The notes: generated from the sequence alone by a model not told the origin. Shown: positions 25,641-36,618, counted from the stretch's first letter. The stretch is DNA of 64,000 nucleotides from Azadirachta indica (GCA_022749755.1 CM040448.1:6012481-6076480), one strand, 5' to 3'. Translations and numbers: made by a program.

Positions 25641-25663
25641 GGTGAATCTCAATCCTTGAGGTG

Positions 25664-26120
25664 TGTGTTGGAGTTGTAGAAAGTGCAACCCCTTGTGCAT
25701 TGTGCAATCTTCGTCCCTTTCGAGATTAGGCGTTAAGGGTAAAGACTAGGCTTGCATGCGCTCGCGTTGGAAGCGTGGTGGACTTGATACTAAAAGGGAA
25801 TAAGGTGCACCTTAGCTAACAGCTATAACTTTTGTCTCAGTAGTAAGCATTTGACCCAATATGGTATTAAAGCTAACACATTTGTGTTCGAGTTGCGAGA
25901 AGTGCAAACCCCTTGTGCATTGTGCAACCCTTGCCTCCTCAGGACTAGGCATTAAAGGTAAGGATGAGCAATGATTTTGAGGTCATGTTATGTTCTTCAC
26001 CTTATATGAACATTAACTGACTTGTCCTTCAGGACTAGGCATTAAAAGAAGGGATGAGCAGTGATTTTGAGGTCATGTTATGATCTCCACCTTATATAAA
26101 GATTAACTGAGTTGTCTTTG
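25664..26120. repeat. Short repeated block with tRNA-Met-like segment and 90-bp tandem duplication
   Basis: A segment AGTGCAACCCCTTGTGCATTG near 25.68 kb recurs almost unchanged near 25.90 kb. Two 90-bp units starting AGGACTAGGCATTAAA lie back to back at 25941-26030 and 26031-26120. GGAAGCGTGGTGG (25769-25781) equals part of plant initiator tRNA-Met, and TGTTCGAGTTGCG near 25.89 kb resembles a pol III B box. It begins exactly where pararetroviral similarity ends. It could be a SINE or another dispersed repeat; I could not classify it. Confidence 0.55.
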
Positions 26121-26340
26121 TTGATCAACTGATCAATTACATACATATTTTGACCAAAAAGAATATATAATTAGCTCACGAGATCTTTAAAACCTTATTA
26201 GAATGAAAAAAAAAAACTATTGTTCGCTTAATTTTAGCAAGGCCAATTTATTAAAAATAGAAGTAAGAAAGACTTTATACAATCAAGAGAGAACAAAATG
26301 GGCCTTAGCCTTTAATAAAACCATAAAACAAGATCAAGGC

Positions 26341-26372
<32 letters not shown>

Positions 26373-26700
26373 TATGCACACTTCTCCTTCATTAAATTAA
26401 TTTGTAACTATTACATATTCATTGAATTTAAAAATTATTTTTCTAAATAGATTTGTCCATTTTTCATCTCATTTGTTGATTACTCATATAATCGTTTTCA
26501 CAAGTTTCCTTATCTTATAAATTAGTTGAACATATATATCCATATATGGGGAAAGGTTCAATGATTTCAATCTTCAAGAGTGATCATAATTAAACACTGA
26601 AATTGTGGAATGAGGAGTTTGACAATCTATAGTTTCGCTTGTGTTTAACAGCCAAGTCATGTCTTTCATTTAATTAATCCATCAACCACTAGCAAGATGC
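26121..26700. other. AT-rich spacer
   Basis: It holds a TA microsatellite (26341-26365) followed by a CATATATATG tract. A 65-codon plus-strand frame (26203-26400) ends inside the microsatellite and has no features of a protein. Nothing else supported. Confidence 0.55.
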
Positions 26701-27884
26701 CAGCACAGTTTTACGCATCAAGGGAACTATCAAAGGAAAAGTAACCTGAAATCATGGCCCCACTCTGATATGCAGTGTGCTTGATCAGCAGCAAGCAAGC
26801 AAATTCCTGAGTTGAGCGATTCCTGCAAATTCAAAGTAAAATTAACACATTAGCTCTACATAAATGGAGTTCACCCCAACAGCAAATTCAGTTATCACTG
26901 AACTAGCTACACATAATGCTAAATTCATTCAACAAGAAAGCCATAAGGCTGTAAGCAACCATCCAAAAGGAACTCAGTAGAATCAAAAGAAGAAAAGCAC
27001 CTAATTCGCTAACACTAATCAATAATCTATATGCAAAAAGAAAAAATCACAGTATATTTTTTCTCGTTTATAAAACGTTTTACAAAAATCAAACAACAAA
27101 TAAATGAAAATCTAATAGAAAGCATCTTGTTACTCTAACAAGCATTTCATCGAACATGTGGCATAATTTTTTCTTCCACCAGCTGAAAGTGAAGTACCCA
27201 AAAAAAAAAAAAAATCCATCAACATCTTGTGATTAAAGAGAATGAAGATATTAGTGTACAAGTGAATTATGTACAAGTGATGAAATACTTGAATATAGAA
27301 TTATACATAATAGAGTGCAGGTTTACTGTGAGCAAAAGAAACCGATTAAAATAAATGACTGCACAGTCAGATACTCTATTTTCCAACTAATGAATATCTT
27401 AGCACAATTGAAATGCAACTAATAAAAATTAAATCGATATCTGTCTAGCATCAAAAAAGGCCAAAGTTAAGCAGCAATCAATTCACTCCTTCACAATTGA
27501 CTAGAAATTACAAAAATCTTAAGCTTTATATACCTACATTTTTGTATGATGGCCAATAATAGAAGAGCTAATAAAATACCGATTCTCTATGTATATGAAG
27601 CATAGTGCTGATCTTATTGCTTTTACATATGCCGTATGGATGCTCTTATCTACTTTCAAGTTCTTTCCATAGACCAAATTTTGCAGAAAAAGATGTAACA
27701 GAAGAGTAAATTCAACAGCATAGGTTATTGTTCAAAATTGACTTTTATAAAGCATACTAAGCATTACAGAAGCTCAGATCTAATCTGACCCCAAGCTTCC
27801 TCCACATCCTTTGGAAATCCCTTTACAAATCCTAAATCAACTAATTTCACAACACCACCAGAAAAAAAGAAAAAAAATTTTGAA
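26700..27884 (-). pseudogene. Orphan 3' end of an unidentified minus-strand gene
   Basis: On the minus strand a short, clearly protein-like frame runs from about 27884 to a TAA at 27766-27764. It reads through FVKGFPKDVEEAWGQIRSELL-type sequence (charged and helical, with normal codon use), after a pyrimidine-rich tract that could be an intron end. The following 1 kb is less AT-rich than its surroundings, and a good splice acceptor (TTTGCAG at 26829-26823) precedes a block that could be a 3'-UTR exon. No upstream exons are found, because a long-TIR element starts at 28.1 kb. I do not recognise the protein. It is either a truncated gene, a transposon-captured fragment, or a gene whose other exons I failed to see. 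Confidence 0.45.
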
Positions 27885-28102
27885 CCAAGCATTATAGCAA
27901 GTCCGCAGCCCAATTAATTAACGTAGATTAAAGGAGTAATAGAATATTAGGTGGAAGGAGAATATCAAACATTCTCCCTAGACATAATCTCAATAATAAA
28001 TGGAGACTTTTATCTTTTTATGCATGCATATTACATCTATCTTTATTTTTTAAATCATTTTCAGGTACGCATAGGACCCGGTAACAATATGCTGTCAAAT
28101 TA

Positions 28103-29288
28103 AGGGATTTTAATACATATTGAAGTTTGAGATTTTAATATTTTGATGAACGGTTTAAGAAAAGACACGCTTACCTCCTCTAAACCGTTAATTAATCATC
28201 TAATTTTATTTATATGACTATAATACCCTTAATTTCAAAGTAAAGTATAAAAAATTTAATTTGTATGTAATAAAAAATAATTTTAATTTATATTTATATT
28301 TATTTAAAAATTAAAAATTTAATTAATGATATTTTAATTTATGATTTTAACACTAAAATAAAAATTTAAAAAAAAAACACACTTACCTTCCTTGAACTAT
28401 CAATTGACCATGTATTCTCACTTAAAATAATTATAATACCCTTAATTGCTTCAAAATAAAGTTTAAGAAACTCAATTTTAATTTATTTGATGTTCAAAAA
28501 ATTAAAATAATTAAAATTTTGATTAATGAGAATTATAATTTATATTTATTTAATATTTATTTAAATTAAAAATTTATTTAATGATATTTAAAATTAACAA
28601 TTTAGCCATGTTAATATTTTTTCTAATTTTTTATCATTGCGTAGTTCCATCAAATTTTTTATATAAATTCAAAAATTTACATTTGCTTTACGAGTCATAA
28701 GATTGATAGTGAAGTATGGATTTAATATGAATATATATAACATATATCTTGTATTAAAGTGTTTTTGTAAAAAGAGTGAGATTGATAAGTATGTGAAATT
28801 ATTTAGTAAAATAAAAAAAATATAGTTTATTGCTGAAAAATTTGCAAAAGAAGAGAGTAAGAAAAGCGATGGTTTTGCATATTAGGATTTGAGATTTGAA
28901 TAATTATGATATATGAATAAAAATTAAATTCCTATTTTGAGTAAATATTAAATAAATATAAATTAAAATTATTAAGTTAAATTATTATTCATTAAATTCT
29001 TAATTTTAATAAATATTAAATATACGTAAAATAAAATCACAAATTAAAGTATCATTAATTAAATTTTTAATTTTTAAATAAATATAAATTAAAATTAAAA
29101 TTAAAATTATTTTTATTATATACAAATTAAATTTCTTATATTTTACGTTAAAATTAAAGGTATTATAGTCATATAAATAAAATTAGATAGTCAATTAATA
29201 GTTTAAGGAAGATAAATATACTTTTTCTTAAACCTTTTATTTAAATATTAAAATATCAAACTTCCGTGAAGGTATCTGTTAAAACCCT
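28103..29288. mobile_element. Long-TIR fold-back element with internal tandem duplication
   Basis: The left end (AGGGATTTTAATACAT, 28103 on) and the reverse complement of the right end (AGGGTTTTAACAGATA, up to 29288) open inverted repeats of nearly 300 bp. Both arms share GTTTAAGAAA, ATCTAATTTTATTTATATGA and CTATAATACC at matching spacing. Inside, a second diverged copy of the left-arm motif series (ACTTACCTTCC ... TATAATACCCTTAATT) lies at about 28.38-28.50 kb. No transposase, and no certain target duplication was found. Non-autonomous DNA element, superfamily unknown. Confidence 0.75.
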
Positions 29289-29516
29289 GCCAACAATGAC
29301 ATAAAACAAAATGAGGGACGCAAAACAAACAAGCATAACATGGAGCCGAAACCAGACAAAATTATGGAACACATTTCAATCTCCGGAAGTGCCTTTAATT
29401 AAATTAATATAATGATGGTTAATTAGCCTTTTCCTTTTCTAACTTTTCGAGTAATTCATAACAATTGAATATACATGCACTTGGTTTTGATGCTTCGTTA
29501 ACGGCTTCCGTGTTAT

Positions 29517-29631
29517 ATGATTTTTTTTAGTATTATATGTTATGTATAAAAATTATTAATATTATATTAAAAACATGATTTTTTTTAGTATTATGTGTTA
29601 TGTATAAAAATTATTAATATTATATTAAAAA
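29517..29631. repeat. Tandem duplication, 58-bp unit
   Basis: ATGATTTTTTTTAGTATTAT and the rest of a 58-base unit at 29517-29574 is repeated immediately at 29575-29631 with a single obvious change (ATATG to ATGTG) and a shortened end. The near identity suggests a recent event. Confidence 0.8.
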
Positions 29632-30272
29632 TTTAATAAGAGTCTTAATATTACTTAATATAACGTTATTCGAATTTCTACATTTAATATAAGCTATAAT
29701 TATTTTGAAAAGAAAAAAAAATTACTCATGTTTAAATGTAGTACATAGAATCTCGCAATGATTAATAAATACCTTGGACTTATGTACAGCGAGAGTCCCG
29801 ACTTTCAGGCTTTGCTTTTAATGCTAACGACGACTCACAAGTAGTATACCCTCTAATATTCGGACAGCGATATATTTTGGCCCAAACCTTACAATTTTAA
29901 CTGAGATGCCACGTCTTGAATGGAATCTACATCAGCTACAGCAGGCTTTTGCTTTCAATGCTAACTTTGTCTATTGCTATGTACAGATAATCAATCATGT
30001 TGCAACTTGCACAATAGACAGAAAATCATAGAGGTTTCTCGAATCCGTTCACATCATGGGGACCCGTTGATATCACTATCAAACTCAGAATTAGTATCTC
30101 ATGGGGCAACGCAGCAATGCAACGCCTGTGTCCTGTTGTTGTTTGTGTTTGAACCGATTAATTGTGGTGAACACTTTATGTAGATATATTATACAACGAC
30201 CGGTATATACAGTAACGTCATATATATATATATATATATATACGTAGATATTAATCTGCGCGCAGGCAAATA
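29632..30272 (+). promoter_or_regulatory. Upstream region of the carboxylesterase gene
   Basis: Contains a pair of short direct repeats (CAGGCTTTGCTTTTAATGCT near 29.81 kb and CAGGCTTTTGCTTTCAATGC near 29.94 kb) and a TA microsatellite (30220-30243) ending only 30 bp before the ATG. A TATA box cannot be assigned with certainty: GATATATTATAC at about 30.18 kb or the microsatellite itself are candidates. The 69-codon frame at 29974-30183 has no protein features. Confidence 0.4.
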
Positions 30273-31283
30273 ATGGCATCCAACAAGAAAATCGTCGAGG
30301 AGGTCTCCAATTGGCTCCGAGTTTTTGACGATGGAACTGTTGATCGCACGTGGACAGGCCCTCCTCAGTTCCAGTTCTTGATGAAGTCTGTTCCACCTCA
30401 CGATGATTTCATTCACGGCGTTGCTATGCGGGACGTTGTCATTGATTCACACAGTGGTCTAACTGTGAGGATTTATATTCCGGAGAGGAATAGGAACACT
30501 GATACCCCCGTTGAGGATAAGCTACCTCTCTTCCTTCATTTCCACGGCGGGGGCTTCTGCATTACCGCTCCTGATTACTTTATGTATTATAACTTTTACA
30601 GACGGCTTGTGACCTCTGCTCAAGTCGTATGCGTCTCCGTTTATCTTCGGCGAGCACCAGAGCATCCGCTCCCAGCTCCCTGCGATGACGCTTACGCCGC
30701 ATTCCTCTGGCTTTGCGCCGTAGCTCGCGCCGACTCATTTGAGCCGTGGCTCAAGAATCACGCCGATTTTAAACGAGTTTTCCTAATCGGCGACAGTACA
30801 GGGGGAAACATCGTGCATGACGTAGCGGCTCGAGCGGGAGAAATTGACACTGAGCCGGTGAGACTAGCCGGCGGGATAGCCATACACCCCGGCTTCTTAC
30901 GAGCAAAGCCGAGTAAGTCATATAATGAATTTCCCGATACACCCATTCTAACTCGGGACATGGTGGATAAGTTAATATCTATGGCGCTACCAACCGGTGC
31001 TACAAAAGACCATCCGATAACCTGTCCAATGGGGCCGCTTGCACCTCCGCTCTCCGGCCTGAAGTTGCCGCCGATGCTGGTGGTGGTTGCGGAGATGGAT
31101 TTGCTTCGGGACTGGGAGTTGGAGTACTGCGACGCCATGAAGGAAGCTGGAAAGGAAGTGGAGATTTTGATGAACCATGGAATAGGACATTGTTTCTATT
31201 TTGCAATGGCCATGGACGAAGATATTGCGATTCAAGCCAATAGGCTAATTGGGGATATTACAAATTTTGTTAGCAGGCACTAA
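30273..31283 (+). CDS. CXE17: Plant carboxylesterase, CXE17-like (alpha/beta hydrolase)
   Basis: A complete, intronless 336-residue protein of the plant CXE (hormone-sensitive-lipase-like) family, normally 310-350 residues. The N-terminus (VSNWLRVFDDGTVDRTWTGPP, residues 11-31) is the signature that made me choose CXE17 among Arabidopsis CXEs. HGGG at 91-94 forms the oxyanion hole. The nucleophile elbow GDSTGGN (173-179) places Ser175; Asp276 (AEMDLLRD) and His306 (GIGHCFY) complete the catalytic triad. There is no signal peptide, so it is probably cytosolic or nuclear. The family hydrolyses short-chain esters; the natural substrate of CXE17 is not known to me. GDSTG replaces the commoner GDSAG/GDSSG, a mild variation. 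It keeps the catalytic His and so is not a GID1-type receptor. The start ATG has G at +4, and no upstream in-frame ATG extends the match. Codon use is far more GC-rich than the surroundings. Confidence 0.93.
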   Translation: MASNKKIVEEVSNWLRVFDDGTVDRTWTGPPQFQFLMKSVPPHDDFIHGVAMRDVVIDSHSGLTVRIYIPERNRNTDTPVEDKLPLFLHFHGGGFCITAPDYFMYYNFYRRLVTSAQVVCVSVYLRRAPEHPLPAPCDDAYAAFLWLCAVARADSFEPWLKNHADFKRVFLIGDSTGGNIVHDVAARAGEIDTEPVRLAGGIAIHPGFLRAKPSKSYNEFPDTPILTRDMVDKLISMALPTGATKDHPITCPMGPLAPPLSGLKLPPMLVVVAEMDLLRDWELEYCDAMKEAGKEVEILMNHGIGHCFYFAMAMDEDIAIQANRLIGDITNFVSRH

Positions 31284-31924
31284 CAGGGTTCAGTAAGCCA
31301 CAGGGTCTACATCCTGCCTCTAAGACCGTATGATTAGTGTGGCAAAATTATATGTTTCTAAGAGTTAATATTTTATTGAATAAGTGGTTAGGTTGCGATT
31401 TTTACCTTACCATGTTGTTGAAATTGATGTAATTTGTTTGAAAATTATGTTATGATTTTATTGGTTATATATGAGAGTGGTTTTATTTGTAAATTTGTTG
31501 ACAACCAAACAAACAAACAAATCTGGTAATGAGATGCATATGGAACTGAATTAAGGTAGAGTTTGCTGTAAAAATTTGAGAATTAAGTAAGGTGTGAGGA
31601 AATTTTGGGTCATCGCGAAAGAAATTAATGATTTTACATTTAAAAAAAGTGATATGATTAATAATAATTTGTGTGTAACTTACTTAATATTCATATTATA
31701 TTTATAATATTCACATTTTTTTCCCTGTCAATTTATTTAAAATGTGATTAAATATTTCAATAATTGTGTCATATATCAAAGTTTTTTATAATACATATTT
31801 ATTTAAGAATATTTGTGTTACTAAAATTTGCACACATTCTCCATTGACCATTAGCATTTTAACTATAACGATCTTAAATATTCATTCTAGATAGTATGCT
31901 TCTTAAATAAATTTTGACTTGAAT
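31284..31924. other. 3' flank of carboxylesterase gene, AT-rich spacer
   Basis: The first 200 bp or so (T-rich, with GAATAAG at about 31.38 kb and several TTGTAA/TGTTATG motifs) probably forms the 3' UTR; the exact poly(A) site is not visible. The rest is ordinary AT-rich DNA ending at the start of the tandem duplication. Confidence 0.45.
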
Positions 31925-34900
31925 AACTTACGTGCTTATACCTTTACAGCGACATACATCCCTCGGTTAAATATTCTTCTCTTTTGTTTTATGAGCCCCT
32001 GGCTCTGGTCGTCTATGTTGGGTTGCGTTTGGCTTCTATTTGAAAAATGATCTAAACTTGTAAGCCCACATTAATAATGACATTTTTGTAATTTTGATAT
32101 TATTTTTGCTTTTGCTAACGGGGATGTATATGAGAAGCATTATACAGTGAGCAGCCATGAAAAAGAGAAATTTTTATTGTCAGTTTTTAGCTAGCATTGC
32201 GCAGGTTTCACCCAACTGAGAATTAGGTTGCGATTTCTACTCTATTTTGACTGAAATTTTTACGTGATAATTTAAAATATATATTTTTTATTTTAAATAT
32301 ATAATTAACTATTAGAGATATCTAACACATTCAAAATTGGCATTTATAACAGCTTTATTTTGTAGAATTTTTGTAATCCTACTTTATCTCTTTTATTGTG
32401 ATATTTCATCTATTAGTGTTTTTGTTAAGGTTCACTAGCATTTACTTTGAATTTATGTTTCTATTTGTTTCATCTTGTGAGATTACTCTTATATTTTTAT
32501 TTAAAAATAGTGAAAATTCTAATTTATTGTCATATTTTTTCAATCTCATTTATTGAAAGTGAGATTTTTTTTACATAAATTTGATCTCTCTTGTGATTGT
32601 AACCTTTAACTTGGACAGCTTCAACATTGAATCACACGACAAAATCCCTAAGGGTCTCATTCTTTTTTTATTTCTTCGCTAACAATAGATGGCTAAAAGG
32701 CTTTTTGTTTGTGCTTAATTTGAACCAAAAAAAGAATGCATTACACATGACCACTTTTCATGCACCTTGGAGGTCATCCATGATTTGATGGTTTCCAATT
32801 GTTTGATTAGATCTCCTTGTCCTGTGCAAAATGCTACATGAGGCATTCTAAATATCGATATATGAGAGCAGTATTTTGCAATGTATCATAGACGAAGGGT
32901 GTACTCTACTTTAGGCAAACATTAAAACCATTGCTCTTTTCAATGTTCTTAGAGTTCTCTCCTATTATTATCTAAGTCAGACCCTCGATGGTAAAGAGTA
33001 CTTGTCTTTAATTGAATGATAAGTATTCAATTCTTACACTTTACAAAGTGTAGAACTTTTCCTATTGATGTTGTAGACAAATTTCTCTCGTATATATATT
33101 GTAAAAGTAAAATATGATACTCATTTTATTTTTTATGAGTAAACTTTTTTCATGTCTTCATTGAGGTAAAATATAAGACTCTTTATCTTTTTTCCTGGGT
33201 AAATTTTTCTGCTTAAAATAATCTTCTTAATAAACTATTTTTTATCCAACTTTTGCCCAATCAAATCTACTTTCCTGGATAGCTTGTCTACCCTTAATGT
33301 TCAAACTAGAATTAGGATAGTAAATTAGATTTAATTTTTGTTCCCATTTCGCTATTGAAACTCTCATTGTCGTTGAAAATTTGCCGATGTTAAAAAATTA
33401 ATAATAAAGATTAAACTTTTCACGATCTTTTTCTTTTCTTTCTTGGTGAGAAAAGTTAGGACTTTTGGTTGCTTTTATTTATTTTCATTTAACAAATTCA
33501 AATAAGAAAATAGAGAAAACTTCTACAAGCCTCTTCATACTTAGGCATTAAGACATAGACTTTATAAACTCTAATTTTATTAATTCAACGAAAATTAACC
33601 TTCAATTTACATGACTCTAACCTCAATTTTCCTTTCTCTACGCAAGCAAATAAGTCATTAAATATTAAATGTGAAATGACATTAACTTATGTTCTTATAC
33701 CTTTATAGCGACATACATCCCTTGGTTAAATATTCTTGTCTTTCGTTTTACTATCCAGTGTTTTTGGTCGTCTATGTTGGATTGGGCTTGGCTTCTATTT
33801 GAAAAATGATCTAAACTTATAAGCCCACATTAATAATGGCATTTCTGTAATTTTATTTTTATTTTTGCTTTTGCTAACGGGTGTCTATGAGAAGCGTTAT
33901 ACAGTGCACAGCCATGAAAAAGCGAAAGTTTTATTGCCAGTTTCTAGCTAGCCTTGCGCAGGTTTCACCTAACTGAGGATTAGGTAGTGATTTTTATTCT
34001 GTTTTGGCTAAAATTTTTACATGATAATTTAAATATATATTTTTTATTTTAAATATATAATCAACCATCATAGTTCTCTAACACATTCAAAATTAATATT
34101 TATAGTAACTTTATTTTGTAAAATTTTTGTAGTCCTATTTTATCTCTTCTATTGTGATATTTCATTTATTAATATTTTTGCTAAGGTGTTTTACTAGTAT
34201 TTACTTTGAACTTACGTTTTTATTTATTTTAAAACTTTCCTCTTATGAGAACACTTTTATATTTTTATTTAAAAATAGTAAAAATTCTAATTTAGTGTCA
34301 TATTTTTTCAATCTCATTTATTAAAAGAGAGATTATTTTACGTAAATGCAACATTGAATCACACGATAAAATCCCTAAGGGTCTCATTCTCTTTTATTTC
34401 TTATTTCTTCACTAACAATAGATGGCTAAAAGGCTTTTTGTTTGTGCTTAACTTGAACCACAAAAAACAAATTATCCTATAAATAGTTTTGCAAGTTGAG
34501 AGAATGAGCTAACAGTTCTTAACTTGAGCTTTCAAACCAATATGCCTCGTTGACCCAATCAAGATCAAGGAGAATGCATTACACATGACCACTTTTCATG
34601 CACCTTGGAGGTCATCCATGATTTGAAGGTCTCCAATTGTTTGATTAGATCTCCTTGTCTTGTGTAAAATGCTACATGAGGCATTCTAAATATGGATATA
34701 TGGGAGTAGTACTCGCAATGAATCATAAGCAAAGGGTGTACTCTACTTTAGGCAAACATTAAAACCATTGCTCTTTTCAATGTTCTTAGAGTTCTCTCTT
34801 ATTGTTATCTAGGTCACGCCCTCGATGGTAAAGAATACTTGTCTTTAATTGAAGGATAAGTGTTCAACTCCTATACTTTATAAAGTGTAAAACTCTTTCC

Positions 34901-35515
34901 ATTGATGTTGTAGATAAATTTTTTTTTATATATCATAAAAGTAAAATATGAGACTCCTTTTATTTTTTGTGAGTAAATTTTTCTCATGTCTTTGTTGGAG
35001 TAAAATATAAGACTCTTTCTCTTTTTTTCTGAGTAAATTTTTCTGCTTAAGGTAATCTTCTTAATAGACTATTTTTCATCCAACTTTTTCCCCATCAAAT
35101 CTACTTTCCTGGATAGCTCGTCTACTCTCAATGTTCAAACTAAAATTAGGAGATTAAATTAGATTTAATTTTTGTTCCCATTTTGCTATTGAAACTCTCA
35201 TTGTCGTTGAAAATTTGTCGACGTTAAAATATTAATAATAAAGATTAAACTTGTCACAATCTGTTTCTTCTCTTTCTTGGTGAGAAAGGTTAGGACTTTT
35301 CGTTGCTTTTATTTATTCTCATTTAAAAACTTCAAATAAGAAAATAGAGAAAAATTCTACAAGCCTCTTCATACTTAGGCATTAAGACATAGACTTTATA
35401 AACTCTACTGTTATTAATTCAACGAAAATTAACCTTCAATTTACAAGAATCCAACCTCAATTTCCCTTTCTCTACACAAGCAAATACGTCATTAAATATT
35501 AAATGTGAAATGACA
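31925..35515. repeat. Large tandem duplication, about 1.8-kb unit
   Basis: Copy 1 is 31925-33683 and copy 2 is 33684-35515, same orientation, similar over their whole length. Both start AACTTA(C/T)GT(G/T)CTTATACC and end AATGTGAAATGACA. Copy 2 has about 100 bp (about 34.46-34.57 kb) that copy 1 lacks, and copy 1 has about 45 bp near 32.58-32.63 kb that copy 2 lacks. Neither copy has an ORF of note. Scattered moderately GC-rich, conserved stretches (around 32.74-32.95 and 34.57-34.77 kb) look transcript-like, but no splice or protein evidence supports a gene. It fills the space between the carboxylesterase and P450 genes. Confidence 0.88.
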
Positions 35516-36610
35516 CTTTAAAAGTCAAATTTTTTAATTCTTTTGCTGTCTCTTTTACAAAGAATGGGTCAATGTAATGGAAGTGTTCATGTACAATTTT
35601 CTCATTTGGGGGATCCTTAATACTTAGAACAATCGTCAAAATGTGGTCTTTTAATTTATTTTTGGAAATTTCTCATTGTCTCTATTAATAAGACATATTT
35701 TAAAAAAATTTATAATATAAAATAAGAAAAAGAATTAAAGGATCAAATCTTGTACTGAGAAAATTTTAATAGATTGGCCTTCTCCCTGACCACAAATTCT
35801 ATCATTAAATTATAATAAATGAAATATATTAAATCACATATTTCTTTAGTAAGAATTATTAATTTGGTTACCAAAAACAAGTTAATATGACAACTACAAG
35901 TCAGCAAATTTAATAAATTATCATAAAATATAGAAACTTCTATCACATATAACTATTTACCTAAATATGATTATTGAAAAAAAAAAGTGTAAAATGAGTC
36001 ATTAAAAATTAATTAGGTAAACTAGTCATTCTTTTAGAATTAAATTAAATTAGTCATTGAAGAGTACTCCATTATACGCTTTCTATGAAACTTCATTAAC
36101 TTTTGTAAAATTTAATTGAAGAATCATGCTTAATCAATTAATTAATTAACATTTTGCTCATTAACAAAAAAAATCAAATATTTATACTATATACTCTTTT
36201 TTGAATGAGTCCCTTAAGTATTACCCAATTTACATTTTAATCTCAATAATTTAAAAATTACTCATTTTAACTTTCATGTAATATCATATTTAAATCTTAT
36301 GCAATACCAATTATATGTTCAGAGTATGTCGTGATTAGTATCATTCAACTATAAATTTCTTGATTTACACAATAGTACGCTTAATTTCCAAAAATAAATT
36401 ATGAGAGGTCAATATTTTTTCTAAGCACCATTGATTTAACGAATTAGAATTTACTAAAATATAAAATAAATAATATTCCAAGCACCCATTTTCTCAATTG
36501 TGTTTTTTTCCTTTCTGGAACTGTGTACTTTTTCTTTATAACTGCTAAATTTCCACCCATTGGGCCGCCTTAAATAATAATCTAAGATTTCACATGGCTG
36601 TTATCTTGTC
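35516..36610. other. AT-rich spacer upstream of the P450 gene
   Basis: No coding potential beyond a 67-codon chance frame (35743-35946, minus). The last 150 bp, with CAATTGTG, CCACCCATTGGG and a TATA box, belong to the P450 promoter. Confidence 0.5.
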
Positions 36611-36618
36611 TATATATA
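36611..36618 (+). promoter_or_regulatory. TATA box of the CYP94 gene
   Basis: TATATATA sits 69-76 bp before the ATG at 36687, giving a 5' UTR of roughly 40-45 nt if transcription starts about 30 bp downstream. A CCCATTGG motif (CCAAT-like in reverse) lies about 55 bp further upstream, at 36556-36563. Confidence 0.6.

Larger units (their letters stand above)
20426..25663 (+). mobile_element. Endogenous pararetrovirus, right arm of palindrome
   Basis: The second copy reads left to right: upstream ORF end (to 21487), TATA and AATAAA block (21.70-21.80 kb), primer binding site (22151), leader ORF (22392), capsid region (23.25-24.64 kb), movement protein (24.99-25.64 kb). Similarity to the left arm stops at about 25663, just before the protease, so this copy is truncated. 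Over the first 95 bases of the leader ORF I count about 13 differences between arms, so the arms are clearly diverged. Each arm has private stops and indels, showing long independent decay. Confidence 0.85.

Noticed and set aside
30091..31235. Several minus-strand ORFs of 68-126 codons over the carboxylesterase
   Set aside because: They are shadow frames of a strongly supported coding gene on the plus strand.
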